DNA of 64,000 nt from Isochrysis galbana (taxonomy: Eukaryota; Haptophyta; Isochrysidales; Isochrysidaceae), in the NCBI GenBank assembly GCA_018136815.1, contig CM030933.1:7838284-7902283 (forward strand), read 5' to 3'. The stretch's first letter is position 1. Every line of letters begins with the position of its first letter. A program made the translations under genes and the position numbers. This document shows, piece after piece, positions 1 through 11,223 of the stretch. Under the pieces are notes generated by a model. That model did not search any database, was not told the origin of the DNA, and saw nothing but the letters and a program-made list of their open reading frames with translations.

Positions 1-209
1 TCCATTCTCGGAGTCTTTTGGGTCATTCTCTTCTCGAATTCGCGCCGCTCCATCGCCGCTGTCGCGGTTGCCTACTGTCGTTTACCTGCGGACTAATGCA
101 AATTTTCGCATTTCTTACCCTTTTTGATATGTATATGTGTGAGACGGTCAAATTTTTTGTCGCTTTCTAAGTTTTTCTCTTCGCTCTCAGGACGTCGCGT
201 GCCGCCTGC
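1..209. other. Intergenic, no feature seen
   Basis: No coding region or recognised repeat is seen in the first 209 bases. The sequence turns GC-rich at about position 200, where the first dispersed repeat copy begins. Confidence 0.5.
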
Positions 210-600
210 GCGCGCAATGGCCCCCCTTTGGGGGGGACGTGCAGGTCTCCCCAGCTGGCCGGCTGGGCGGCTCATGGGGGCAGTAGAGGCTTGGGCTTTG
301 CCCCTGGCCCTCCCTGCCTCCCCCTCTCTCGCCCCGCCGTCCGTCCAAGTCGTCTGTCAGTCTGTGGCTCAGAGATGGTGGGGGGGGAGACAGTACGCTT
401 TGGAGTGGGGTTGGGCGAAGGATTGCGCGTCGCGGTGTGCCGTCGGGGAGAGTCTCGATGAGTGTGTTGACTGCTCAGCACGCATGCCAAAAGGCATGGC
501 ATGAGGTTGACTGACGGCAAGCCCCCCCGGAGGGGCGGAGTGCCTGAGGGGAGGGGCGCGAGGCACCTCCCGCCATGACCCCTACTCTAAGAGTAGGTTG
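210..600 (+). repeat. Dispersed 3'-hairpin repeat, short copy 1
   Basis: This stretch shares a G/C-rich module with 13120-13545, the right part of 20021-20918, and 46924-47670. All contain a CTGGCC-type core followed by a CCCTGCCTC-like run. All end in a purine-rich block, a CCATG-containing box and a short hairpin. Here the terminal hairpin is perfect: CCTACTC (581-587), loop TAA, GAGTAGG (591-597). Open frames inside are short and differ between copies, so I read it as noncoding. No target-site duplication was found for this copy. Confidence 0.55.
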
Positions 601-814
601 CGCGTTTTGCCTCGAAGATAGGCTCAAGAACGGATTTGAACGGGCCCGGGAGCTTCTACCATGCCATCCGCAAGGTGCAATGTTTGCTTTTGTGAGGACG
701 CACACATCATGGCGCAGAATGTTTGCCGCTACTTAGTTTGCCAGCATGGCCCGGGCTAGGCCCGGGCGAAGCGGAAAACTTTGAGAACGCATCAGCGGAA
801 TCTCACCTTAGAAC

Positions 815-1028
815 CTCGTCTACAGCCTCGTGCTTCCACTCAAGCAGATTCAACGCTAGCGCTACTCTTAGGTCCACGGTTCCATGCCGGCGCTTTTGAA
901 ATCTATGTAGTAGTACAACATCACCACAAACCCCTCCTACAGCCGCGTACGCCAATTCAAGCGGCTGGAACACTAGCGCTAGTCGCAGATCCACGATTCG
1001 AAGTTGGCGCCTCTGAAATCGTCTCTAG
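815..1028. repeat. Two-unit tandem repeat at the 3' end of the TIR gene
   Basis: Two imperfect units with a 117-bp period (for example CTACAGC at 820 and at 937) share CGCTAGCGCTA and the flanking bases. The second unit overlaps the end of the coding region of the downstream receptor gene. 117 is a multiple of three, so a protein-tail segment may have been duplicated past the stop. Confidence 0.6.
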
Positions 1029-4000
1029 CACGGGCTCGAGGTGTGGAACATTGGCCGGCGGCGCCTCGACCTCATAGGTGATTGGCTTGATGGAAGCAAT
1101 GCGACGGTTGCGCTTCGCCTCCCTTTCCCTTTCACGCACAGCTCGCCTCACTGTGCGCGACGCACCCATCGCACTCGCTGCCACGGCCCTCGAGACGCGT
1201 GCGTGCCGGCCAGGGTACCATGGCGTAGCCAATTCGCGGTAGAGGCCACGCCGCACGAGGTCTTCGGGTGTGACGTGGTAAAAGTGATCGAAAGGCAAGG
1301 CGCCACGATCCGGCTCACGCTCGTGCACAACCAACATCTGGACTCCCGCAGCCAAGGCGTCGCGGATGTCGTCAGCCAGAGCGTCCCCGCAAGAGTCCTC
1401 AGCAAAAGTTTTCTCGTTCAAGTACAAGAGCATATGGCAGTTGCCTGTCGCCTGGACGCGTGGGGCACTCGCTACGCCATTTGACCGGCCATGACGGTTG
1501 CTCGTGGGTTCAGAGGCGTTTGCATGAGGTGAGCGGGCGACGGACCCTTCTGGAAACAGAGAAGAATGTCTTCGCAACGGAGCCGTCGGAGCTCTTTGCA
1601 CCTTCAGCCCCGACTTCATCGTGCCCCTCACCGCCTCGTTGCGGACCCTCGTCATAAATTTTGATGACTTGGATCTTCTTGTGCATTTGACGGCCAAAAA
1701 ATTGTGAAGCAATTCCGCAAACGACCGTTCGCTTGCAACGAAGTGTGTGTGGGCCACGTTCGACATGGACTCGGCAAGTTCCTTGGCTGCCTCTTCAGCG
1801 CCGCGATTATTTGAACTAGTGATGAGACCGTGGGGGGATTCCATGAAGTATTTGAAGTCGGTGATCATTGAGCTATGGCCGACACGCTGGGGCAGGAACA
1901 AGTCCATTTTCTTGCCCTGTAAGCAAGGCGGGCATAGTGCGCTGGGCAACGTTCGCGCGCAGCAAGTAAGTGGAAGAGGGCTCAGCGCTCTGCGCAGCTA
2001 GCTGTGTGCATGGCATTATTTGGCGTGCGTGTGCACATGCCCCCTACGCTCCCATCTTCGGACCTTGGCTAGGAGTCCCTTGTACTTTGGCGAGTGGAGG
2101 AGCGTCTCCTCTGCAATTTGGCGGAGCGACTCCAGCTGGAAGGCCACCAGCCGATGCCAAGGAATGATGAGGCGGGCTGAGGAGGCATTCGCCTTGTTCG
2201 GCTCTTTAATGTTGCTCTTGCTGAGTGAAGCTATCTCCGGCTGGGTGAAGACCGCGTGCCGGAGATCAGCCGGGCACATCTCCTTGAGCTCCTTCAGCGG
2301 GGCCCCACCCTTTGTTGAGTCGCTCTCATGCACAAGGATGAGCGGCTTCTGCTTGTCGACCGCCGCTCGGATTTCACGCAGACAACTGAAGTGTGTGCGT
2401 GAGGTGGGGGGGGAAGGGGGGGACACGCGATGTGGGACTTGGTAAGAGGCGTGAGGCTGCGGCTATCTCCTCGGCATTGAATGAAGGACAAATTGGCGGC
2501 TCCTAGTAGCTATCAATCACTCACTTCCTCGATTTGAAGTATCCAGCCGATAGGAAGACGAGGATCACGGCCGAGGACTCAATGTGCTTCTCGAGCTGGT
2601 CGATATCCTTGAGGTCATCCACGTCCAAGAAGATTTTCACCCCAGGTAGCAAGCTGGTGAGAGACCGTTTTATCACGGCCACCTTACAAGGAGCAACGGA
2701 GAGCGATGAGCAAACGAGCAGGTGCGGCGCACGCGAGGTCGGCAGTGCCAAGCCAGGAATGGTCAGGATCACGGGCTGCATTGAAACGGGGCTCGCACAG
2801 GGTGCATGTTGTTGGCACGGCGGCTTCGTTTGCAGGGAAGCCTGGAGGCACCAAGCACCTGGTCTTGCCCCGTTGCCCAGATGTGAGAGAGGAAGAGATG
2901 GTATTCGTGGCCATCTTCTAGCGATAGCACTGGTGGCAAGCCTGTCGACTCGACGCGCAAGCCGGGCTTGTTGTGACGGCGGTAAAGGACGAAAGCTACG
3001 ATGAGCGTGCCGGAGCAGCACAACATGCCACCCACCACCAACATGGTGATGAAGGGGATAGAGTAATCGAACTCGCACGCATCGCCGGAATAGAGGAAAT
3101 CGCATCTACACACTCCCGAATAAGCATGGGTACCCGGTGACGCTTCCGGGAGCGAGTCACAATAGCCCGAGAGGTCTTTGCTTGGATCCTTTGCTGTACA
3201 GTAAGTGTAGCAATCTCCGTGGCCAGAGCAGATGCTTGTTGACGCGTTGGCCACCGGGCAGGCGGCGCACTCGCCCCAAGGGAGGTCCTGTAGCGGCCGG
3301 CAGAAGTATTCCCTACGAGTGTTGGATGTGTACGAGGCTTCGCACTGGTCGACGGAGTCGCACGTGCCCATCCCACGAGAGCAGTACTCGGACAGGGCAT
3401 CGGCCGGAGCGGTGGCTGTGACGACATACCCATCAGGGTATGTGTTGTAGAGCGATGGGTATGTCGAGACGTCACGAGTCCGGATGTTTTCGTACACTGA
3501 AGTCGAGGAGCCAATCGCGCGAACGCCCGCGTCCACCACCACGACCGCGCCCCCAACGAGTTGCGAGACGGGGGAGGTAAAGGAGCTCAGGCCAAGCGCA
3601 TTGTAAACCGTCTGGCCAACGACGTAGTCTGTCGCCAGCCCGAAGACGAATAGCCGCTTCACGCCGCGGGCAGTCAGCTCCGCCTCGAGGTTGTGCGAGG
3701 CATCATCCAATGCATCCGACGCGGAGACCTGCTCGTCGTGCGTTCCCGCCGCGGCGGTGGAGCGGCGGCCGCCGTCAAAAGCGTTGTAGTTGTCCTCCAT
3801 GAGCCTGGTGCCGAGCTTGAAGACGACCGTATCATTTGGTATGTTGAGATAGGGGTCAAAACGCGCGTCAAAGGTGCCGGCAACGGCATGGTACGGCCAT
3901 TGATAGTACATCGATGCGTCCCACGCGGCCTGCGACACGGAGTCACGGCAGCGGTGCGAGTCGTTGAGGTGGACCGCGCCTGCTGTGTTGTCAATCGACC

Positions 4001-4430
4001 AGGTCTGACGGCCCTGCAGGCAGAACTGCAGGAGCCCTTCCGACGTGAGCGGCTCGATCCCGCCATGGGCGACGTCGCAGAAGGAGCAGTGGCCGGGCGG
4101 GTGGTAGTCAAGCGTGGCGATGACTGACGCGTTCTTGTTGTCCCTCTCACGCAAGGCGAGCCACGCGTTGATCACGTCGATGATGCCGCTCGAGTTGCTC
4201 ACAGAGAGCGTTCCGCGAGGGATCGTCCCGTTGGGAGCATCGACCGAGAGGTCGTACACGGCGCTGACGCCGCTCCGCGTGGAGCGTTCCTCCATGAAGG
4301 CATTCTGCACGTCGAGGATGAGGAGACCGTCCTTTTCCCCGATCTCGAGGCATTTTGACGCTACGGAAGTGCCAGTTGCCATGGCGGGCGCCACCAGTGC
4401 AGTCAGCACCAGCAGCGTGCTCGAGCGCAT
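957..4430 (-). CDS. Membrane receptor-like protein: nicotinamidase-fold ectodomain, EGF-like stalk, TM, TIR and TIR-like domains (copy A)
   Basis: Four exons, 4430-2859, 2682-2525, 2385-2064 and 1916-957, join in frame across GT-AG introns to give 1003 residues. Residues 1-18 form a signal peptide. Residues about 33-300 match the isochorismatase/nicotinamidase fold: Asp40 in LILDVQNAF, metal ligands Asp108 and His110 in LDYHPPGH, His181 in WPYHAVAGT, and Lys205 in VFKLGTR. The nucleophile position is Val270 (GLATDYVV, where active enzymes have DYCV), so hydrolysis is unlikely. A Cys-rich EGF-like stalk spans about 345-456 and one TM helix 457-483. A TIR domain starts at residue 510 (YHLFLSHIW) with the catalytic-type Glu581 in NCLREIR. 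A second TIR-like unit (about 700-750 and 843-930) has Asp at the equivalent site and a roughly 90-residue insert. The tail is basic. Its tandem paralogue lies at 7828-11223. The role as a sensor-receptor is inferred; the domain order is directly visible. Confidence 0.88.
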
Positions 4431-5046
4431 GCGGAGAGATGGAGGGAGGGAGGGAAAGACCGGACGCGCGCGGGAGAGAGAGGAAGGAAAAGCACGAAGG
4501 GGGGAGCCAGGGCACCCGGAAGGCCGCGCCCAGGGAGGGTGGGGGAGAAAAAGGGAGGGATGGGGAGGGAAAGGGAGGGAAGGGGAGGGAGAGCGGTGTG
4601 GGGAGGAGAGCCGGGCGCGCGAGGGGGTTCGAGCACAAGAGTGAGAGCGTTCGTTGCGGTTTGACAGAGAGGAAAAGTTACTCGTGTGGGGTGGTGGTGG
4701 TGGTGTCGATGTGAAGAGAGAGAGAGGGGAGGGGGGGCGCGGTCTCTCCTATTCTTCTGTTGTCCGGATATATATATAAGCTTGTCTGATCCGATTTCTT
4801 TCAGTTCGTGGAGCACATCGTTCGCGTTGTTGATCGATATTGTACAATCTTCTAGTAGTCGCCCCCCGCCCCCCCCCCCAAATCTCTCACAACTCATTCT
4901 CTCTCCTCTCCTCCGAGGATCGTCTCCCCCCCTTCCAAACTCTCTGCGAGCCTCCCTACATTCACCTCCCCCCCCCCCCCCGCACCCCCAAAATTTGTTT
5001 TCGGGCCGACGGCCGCCGTTCGTTCTGTGCGACGGTTACCTCAACT
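4431..5046. other. Upstream region of TIR gene A, purine-rich tract
   Basis: From about 4440 to 4740 the plus strand is strongly GA-rich, so the coding strand is CT-rich just upstream of the start codon. A TATATATATA run lies near 4768-4778, followed by C-rich tracts around 4860-4880 and 4968-4981. No gene is supported here. Confidence 0.5.
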
Positions 5047-5193
5047 TCAGAGTTTTTCTTGTTGTGCGAGTATAACCTTAGTGCTGTGGTCCGTAGCCTT
5101 CATCGGCAACGGAGCCCCTCCCCCGCGATGGGGGTGTGCGCGGTTGGTGCATGGCTCGTCCAGTGTATGTGGCTAGGGATGCTAGCCAACAAG
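5047..5193 (+). repeat. Dispersed repeat, copy at 5 kb
   Basis: This segment aligns with 29348-29505 in the same orientation, sharing TATAACCTTAGTGCTG, CGGCAACGGAGCCCCTCC and TATGTGGCTAGG. Small indels separate the copies. It carries no coding capacity and its mobility class is unknown. Confidence 0.7.
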
Positions 5194-5579
5194 ATGCTCT
5201 ACAAGACTACAATTACAAACGTCTAGAGAGGCTTGAGCTCTAACAACGGGCAACGGGCCCATTTCCATTTCTGCTATTGATTGATTGGGAAGATTAAAAT
5301 GTAAAATGTGAGCCTTTGTGACGACCCGCACTAGCCCGGTCACCAGTCACTCACTAGGGGACTATGGGCGGGTGGGGAGGGCACTTTGACAGATGCTCTT
5401 TCCAGTATCCCCCATCCCCCTCGGCCCTCGGGGATATTCTTAATACTAATACCCGCGTATGCCCCGCGTTTGCTTTAGGTGTCAGGTGTGCCCCGCTGCC
5501 CGCTTGTTGTATGCCTGCGCCTGCCCACTGCCCATATGCTAAAGTCTGTAGGCTGTGGGATGAAGTCTGTAGCCTAGAT

Positions 5580-5725
5580 GGGAAATACGCTCTTACCGTT
5601 TTTCAGTGAAGGCCAAAAACAGGCCGTTTTCGCAGCATTTCCCCCCCCCTGCTGAAGCGGCAGAGTTTCTGGTGCGGTGTACATAGGGCGTTGTCTTCCG
5701 AATAGACGCCGAGTTGTGAGCTTTT
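5580..5725 (-). repeat. Dispersed repeat with GGGGGGAAATGCTGCG box, inverted copy
   Basis: Read on the minus strand, this stretch contains CTTCAGCAGGG followed by a G-run and AAATGCTGCG. It matches 7190-7310 on the plus strand, and a weaker relative lies at 15960-16036. Its left end also shares AACAGGCCGTT and neighbouring bases with 32378-32440. No coding is supported. Confidence 0.5.
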
Positions 5726-7189
5726 CAATATGAAGTGGCCATCCGGAAGTGCCCGCGATGTCGGGTAGAGCGCCTGTCTTTCCCATGGTCGACAAGTGAA
5801 ACGGGCGGGCTGCGGCGCCGAGCTGGCGCGTCTCTCGTCTCTCGATCTCGTGAACCGAGTCGCAGCCGATCTCTCATCGCCCTCTCGATCTCATTTTGTC
5901 GCCCTTGTCTCCACAGACCGATGGACCAACGGACGTCACCAGCACGAGATGATATCGTAAATGATGACATTACTCACATTACCTCCGCTTGCTGTCTGGG
6001 GAACGGCTGCTGGTTTTGGGGGGTGGCACAACGGGATATATATTGAATAAACAAAGACTTTTCTCACAGTGCCATCGCCGGCTTGGGCCGGCTTGGGCTC
6101 CGAGCGACCGCTGGCTTCGGGAGGGGGGGGCGGGGGGGGCGGGGGGGGGGGGGGCGGGGGGGGAGGAGGGGGGGGGCCCGGCACCCGGGGAGAGAGCCGC
6201 GAGAGGCGAGGCGGGCGAGGAGAATTCTCTCGGGGAAGGATTAGAGAGGGTGAGGGCCTGGCGAAACAACTGTAATGCGGCGACCGGGAAACATCAGTTC
6301 TCTGTCGTTCACCGACAAATGATTTGACAACTCTACGATAGATAGATTTATTTATCATAAACATATCATTAAATTATGTTACGAATGGTGCCCCCAGCGC
6401 CCTTTCAAACGCATGGCACACACACTAGAAATCAGGCTCTAGACGCGCACGTATGGACTGCCTGCGCGTCGCCATGCGGCGCACAGACAGTCCATACACA
6501 TATTATATACCTAAAAAGCCGGGAGGGGCGTGACAAAAAAAGGGAACCTCGAGTTGCACCCTCTGAATACACACGCGCACTGCCCCCCCAATTCGACCCC
6601 TTCGAGCCCTGTAGCCGATCTGCTGACCGGCCGCGCCTGCCGAGAGAGACGCCAACTCTGACTTTTCAGCCAGGGAAGCTTGCTGCCAGGCGGGTGTGGG
6701 CTGGGGCGGGGCCAGGTGCTGGGTATGGCACACCCAGGCCAAGGCCGGGCGGGGGGCTCGCGCTGCGCGCGCGCTGCTCGCACCTGGCTTCTGGCGCTCG
6801 TCTGCGCGCTGCGAAGGGGGGGGAGTGCGAGAACGACCTGGAGGCGAGCGCGGCGAGCGTGAAGGGGCACATCGCGGCAGGCAGCGTGGGGGGGACTTAC
6901 CTTTGGTGTTGGCCGCGTGAGTACACCCCAGTGGCAAGCTGGGCTGCCAGAGAGGAGTGGGGGAAGGGGGGGGGGGGGGAGCGGCGCGCGGCGGGCCTCC
7001 GCGGCCGCTGCAGCGGGTAAGTCCCCGGCACCCGGGGAGATAGCCGCTGGAGCGAGCCCTTATTGTCACTTTTTGGTACCAGATCTCCCACTGTGCTCCC
7101 GGGAGATTTCCATCAATCTGAAAGACTTCAGCGTATCATACCGCTGGAGAGATACCGACTTTCGAGGGGCTTGCTATGGGCACTCGAGC
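5726..7189. other. Intergenic region with G-tracts and short repeats
   Basis: The stretch includes a very long interrupted G-run at 6118-6178. A GGCACCCGGGGAGA box there recurs near 7022-7056. An inverted repeat GTATGGACTG/CAGTCCATAC lies near 6449-6500. Open frames are low-complexity and show no family resemblance, so no gene is called. Confidence 0.45.
6118..6178 (+). other. G-quadruplex-prone G-tract
   Basis: About 60 bases are nearly all G, broken by single C or A residues, with many runs of four or more G on the plus strand. Such tracts can fold into G-quadruplexes; no function can be read from the sequence. Confidence 0.6.
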
Positions 7190-7310
7190 TCCTCAGGCGC
7201 CTTGAGGAAGACATTCCTCGATTGGCGGGGCGGAGTTTTCATATTCAACTCGCCAGCGGTCCGGCCTCTTCAGCAGAGGGGGGGAAATGCTGCGTTGCAA
7301 CGTCCTTGCC
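7190..7310 (+). repeat. Dispersed repeat with GGGGGGAAATGCTGCG box, direct copy
   Basis: This is the partner of the inverted copy at 5580-5725. Both hold TTCATATT, CTTCAGCAG and the G-run plus AAATGCTGCG block in the same order. It lies in a longer open frame (7063-7860) that resembles no family I recognise. Confidence 0.5.
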
Positions 7311-7827
7311 CTTCCCTTTTTGTACGTTTTTGTCTCCGTTTTTGAATGGCAGCGCGAGCACCCAGGCGAGAGCGGCAAAGCTGGCGACAAATAGACGACA
7401 ACGTAGGCGAGGGCAGGAAAAAAATCTGGAGCTTCAGGCTGCTACCGCTAGCTGCATAAAGGACCACGTACTCATGGTGTTGACTCACGACTCACGCCAT
7501 CGCCTATACCTATACCCCAGAACACTCACCACCTTTACACTACACACCACCCCCTTCATTCCTTTGTCTTTCCTTTCGGGGAGTGGGCCCGCGTGCACTA
7601 TACGTCGGGCCAAGCGCAAGGGGCGGGCTGGGGCAGACTTGCTGTTGGGTGTTCTTGTTCTTGTGGCAAACAAACGTAAACGCCTTTTGCATATGAATTA
7701 TCGTGCCGCCGGGGGGTCTCGGCCCCCGCTCGTCTTTTCTGTGCCCCAACACTTCATAGAGGCAAGGGGGCAGGATGGCACAATATTTTCAAGAGTGGCT
7801 CATTTGCTGATCGGATGTCTCACCGCC

Positions 7828-10800
7828 TCATCCCGCCTCTCTAGCTTGCACCGCCACTGACATTTGCTTCGACCTAGCTTGGCCGCTACTCCTGTGTGGT
7901 GATGATGTCATTGAAACGTTGTCTTGGTTCTTCCTTCGGTGACTCTCTGCCCTCCTCCGCCGTGAGGCGCCCATTGCCATTGCGGCCACCGCTCGTGAGA
8001 CCTGGGCGTGCCTTCCATCAAACCACGGAGTTGCAAGCTTACGGTAGAGCCCTCGACGTACCAAGTCCTCAGGTGTAATCATGTTGAAATGGTCAAACGC
8101 CATGGCACCTCGCTCGGGCTCGCGCTCGTGGATGACCAACATTGGCACTCCAGAAGCCATAGCGTTGCGAATATCGGTGGCCAAGGCATCGCTGTGCGCT
8201 TCGTTCCCAAACGTTTCAGTGCTTAGATACACAAGCATGTGACAATGAGTAGCGCCCCCACCCCGCACGCTGGCGGTGGAATCTCCGTGCCCTCGTTGGG
8301 GCGATTGCACATGGCTTGCCATCTTTTTCATGTCCTTCGGGGTTGGGTGCACGGGGCCATGCCCCCGCATCGCTCGACTTTTTGACACTTCGGCTGCCAC
8401 GTTGGGGATGCCTACGATTGGCTTGCTAGCGAATCGCCACCACGAGCGGGACACCATGCTCTTCGGCCGTATCGCTGTGGCTTTGGCATACGTCACGACG
8501 GATAAGAGTGCATCTGCAAACGGTTCTGCTCCCATGCTTCCTAGGTGCAAGTGGGAAACGTTCTGCACCGATGCGACGAGCTGTGCCGCCGCTTCTTCGG
8601 CGCCTGGATTGTTATCACTAGTTATGAGAACGTGTGGCGAGGCCATGAAGTAGTCAAAGTCCGTCACCATGAACCTGTGCCCAACTCGCTGTGGCATATA
8701 CATCTCGAGTGCTTTACCCTGGGCAGTGCGAGTGAGGAGCGATCACCAGGTGGGAGCTGTGTGCCAGTCGTGTAGAAGGCTAGGGGTGTTGGGGAGTACA
8801 GTGCCCTGCTTTGCACCTTGGCGAGGTAGTGCTTGTATTTAGGAGTATGCAAGAGCATCTCCTCGGCGATCTGACGCAAGGACTCGAGCTGAAAGGCCAC
8901 GACCCGATGCCATGGGACGACGTGACGAACCGAGTGTGGCATATCGTTGGATGGCACCTGTCCCGTCCTGCTCCTAGGCTTATTGTCGTTGAAGATGGCA
9001 TGCCGAATGTCGGCCGGGCACATCTCCTTGAGCTCATCGAGGGGTGCTCCACCCTTGGCGGGGTCAGTCTCGTGCACGAGGATGATCGGCTTGGAGTATG
9101 CCACTGCAGCGCGGATCTCGCGCAAACAACTGCGATAGGGAAGGCGACAATCGCGATCCCGAGGCAGTGGAAGCAATTTTGCACTCTCACATAAAGTGAA
9201 GGAGGAGGGCGTTCGAACATCCCAGGTGCACGCTCAGGAGCGAACCTCCTTCCTTCCAAGGCGCGGGTTAGTAGGCGGAGGGGCAAGGGGACAAGGGCTG
9301 GCGAGTTGGGGGGAGCGTGCGCGGGGAGGGGGGGGGGGGGGGCTCCTAGCTGCGCAGCACGGCCACCCAACGCACTTTTTGGACATGAAGTACCCTGCAG
9401 AAAGGAAGACGAGTATGACAGCGGACTTCTCGACGTATCTCTCTAGATGGTCCATGTCCTTCAGATCGTCAACGTCCAAGAAGATCTGGGCGCCGGGCAA
9501 CAAGCTCGTCAAAGACCGCTTGATAAGAGCGACCTGCACAACAAGCGGCGAACATGAGATGCGGAAGCGCAAGTGGGCGCAATAGACCCTCTTCCCCCCT
9601 AGCTCCTGAGGTGCGTAGATGGACTGCGTGGTGACGTACCTGGTCCTGCCCGGTCGCCCATATATGCGACAGGAAGAGATGGTATTCGTCACCATCCTCC
9701 AAGGTGATGACCGGTGGCATGCCTGTCGCCTCCAGGTGTAAGCCCGGCGTATTGTAGCGACGATAGAGAAGGCACGCGCCGCACAGACAGCCGCAACAGC
9801 ACATGGTGATCACGAGCACCGTCATGACCACAAATGGGATGACAAAGTTGTGCTCACAGGCGTCGCCCCAATAGAGGATGTCGCAGACACACACCCCAGA
9901 GACATTGTGCGTGTGGGAGGTGGCGCCGTTGAGCTCAGTGCATAATCCCGAGGCGTGCATCTCCGGGTCCCTGGCCTCGCAGTGGGTGTAGCAGTCCCCC
10001 CTCCCGGAGCAAATGCTCGTCGACTCCTCTGCAATCGGGCAGGCGGCACACTCGCCCCACGGCAAGTCGAGCAGCGGCATGCAGAAGTATTCACGCCGCG
10101 AGTGGGTAGTGTACGACTGCTCACATTGGTCAACCGAGTCGCACGTGCCCAGCCCGCGGCTACAATACTCGCCAAGGGCATCGGCAGGTGCTGTACTCGT
10201 GACGACAAACCCATCCGGATACACACCTTGGAGTTCAGGGTGAAGGGTCTGATCACGTTCGTTGACCCTGTTGTGAACCACAACCGAAGAGACGATTGCC
10301 CGCATCGCAGCGTCGACCACGACCACCGAGCCACCCACCAGCTGCTGAATTGGCTTGCGGAAGGAGTTGAGGCCAAGCGCATTGTAGATGGTCTCGCCAA
10401 CCACGTAGTCTGTTGCCAGCCCGAAGACGAATAGCCGCTTCACACCGCGGGCCGCGAGTTCCGCCTCGAGCGTGTGCACTGAGTCGTCGAGCATCGCCGT
10501 CGCCGTCGATTGCGTGTCATGCGCCCCCGCCGCGGCGGTGGAGCGGCGGCCGCCGTCAAATGCGTTGTAGTTGTCCTCCATGAGCCTGGTGCCGAGCTTG
10601 AAGACGACTGTATCATTTGGTAGGTTGAGATAGGGGTCAAAACGCGCGTCAAAGGTGCCGGCAACGGCATGGTACGGCCATTGATAGTACACCGATGCGT
10701 CCCACGCGGCCTGCGACACGGAGTCACGGCAGCGGTGCGAGTCGTTGAGGTGGACCGCGCCTGCTGTGTTGTCAGTCGACCAGGTCTGACGGCCCTGCAG

Positions 10801-11223
10801 GCAGAACTGCAGGATGCCTTCCGACGTGAGCGGCTCGATCCCGCCATGGGCGACGTCGCAGAAGGAGCAGTGGCCGGGCGGGTGGTAGTCAAGCGTGGCG
10901 ATGACTGACGCGTTCTTGTTGTCCCTCTCACGCAAGGTGAGCCACGCGTTGATCACATCGATGATGCCGCTCGAGTTGCTCACAGAGAGCGTTCCGCGAG
11001 GGATCGTCCCGTTGGGAGCATCGACCGAGAGGTCGTACACGGCGCTGACGCCGCTCCGCGTGGAGCGTTCCTCCATGAAGGCATTCTGCACGTCGAGGAT
11101 CAGGAGAGCGTCCTGTGTGCCCAGCTGGCTGCAGCGCTCCGAGACGGCGGCCGTGGGTGAGGCAGTGGGCAGCAGAAGGAGCAAGGGCACAAGCCGAGTG
11201 TGCCACCACCCTCCCATCGTCAT
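7828..11223 (-). CDS. Membrane receptor-like protein: nicotinamidase-fold ectodomain, EGF-like stalk, TM, TIR and TIR-like domains (copy B)
   Basis: Exons are 11223-9640, 9533-9376, 9129-8817 and 8718-7828, with intron positions and phases identical to copy A, giving 981 residues. I chose the ATG at 11223 (MTMGGWW); the ATG at 11217 is an alternative, and both lead into the Leu-rich signal peptide. The pseudo-active site matches copy A: Asp44, Asp112, His114, His185 and Lys209 are kept, and the nucleophile position is Val274 (GLATDYVV). The Cys-rich stalk and TM helix follow, then a TIR domain with Glu585 in NCLREIR. The second TIR-like module (CHMLVYLSTETF, then LVIHEREPERG) is also present. 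Exon 1 is nearly identical to copy A over about 570 bp, but the rest is clearly diverged. Ligand and signalling output are unknown. Confidence 0.88.

Noticed and set aside
957..4430. Active secreted nicotinamidase
   Set aside because: The nucleophile Cys is Val in both paralogues, so enzyme activity is not claimed.
7063..7860. 265-codon plus-strand frame
   Set aside because: It contains dispersed repeat sequence and overlaps the end of receptor copy B; no recognised domain.
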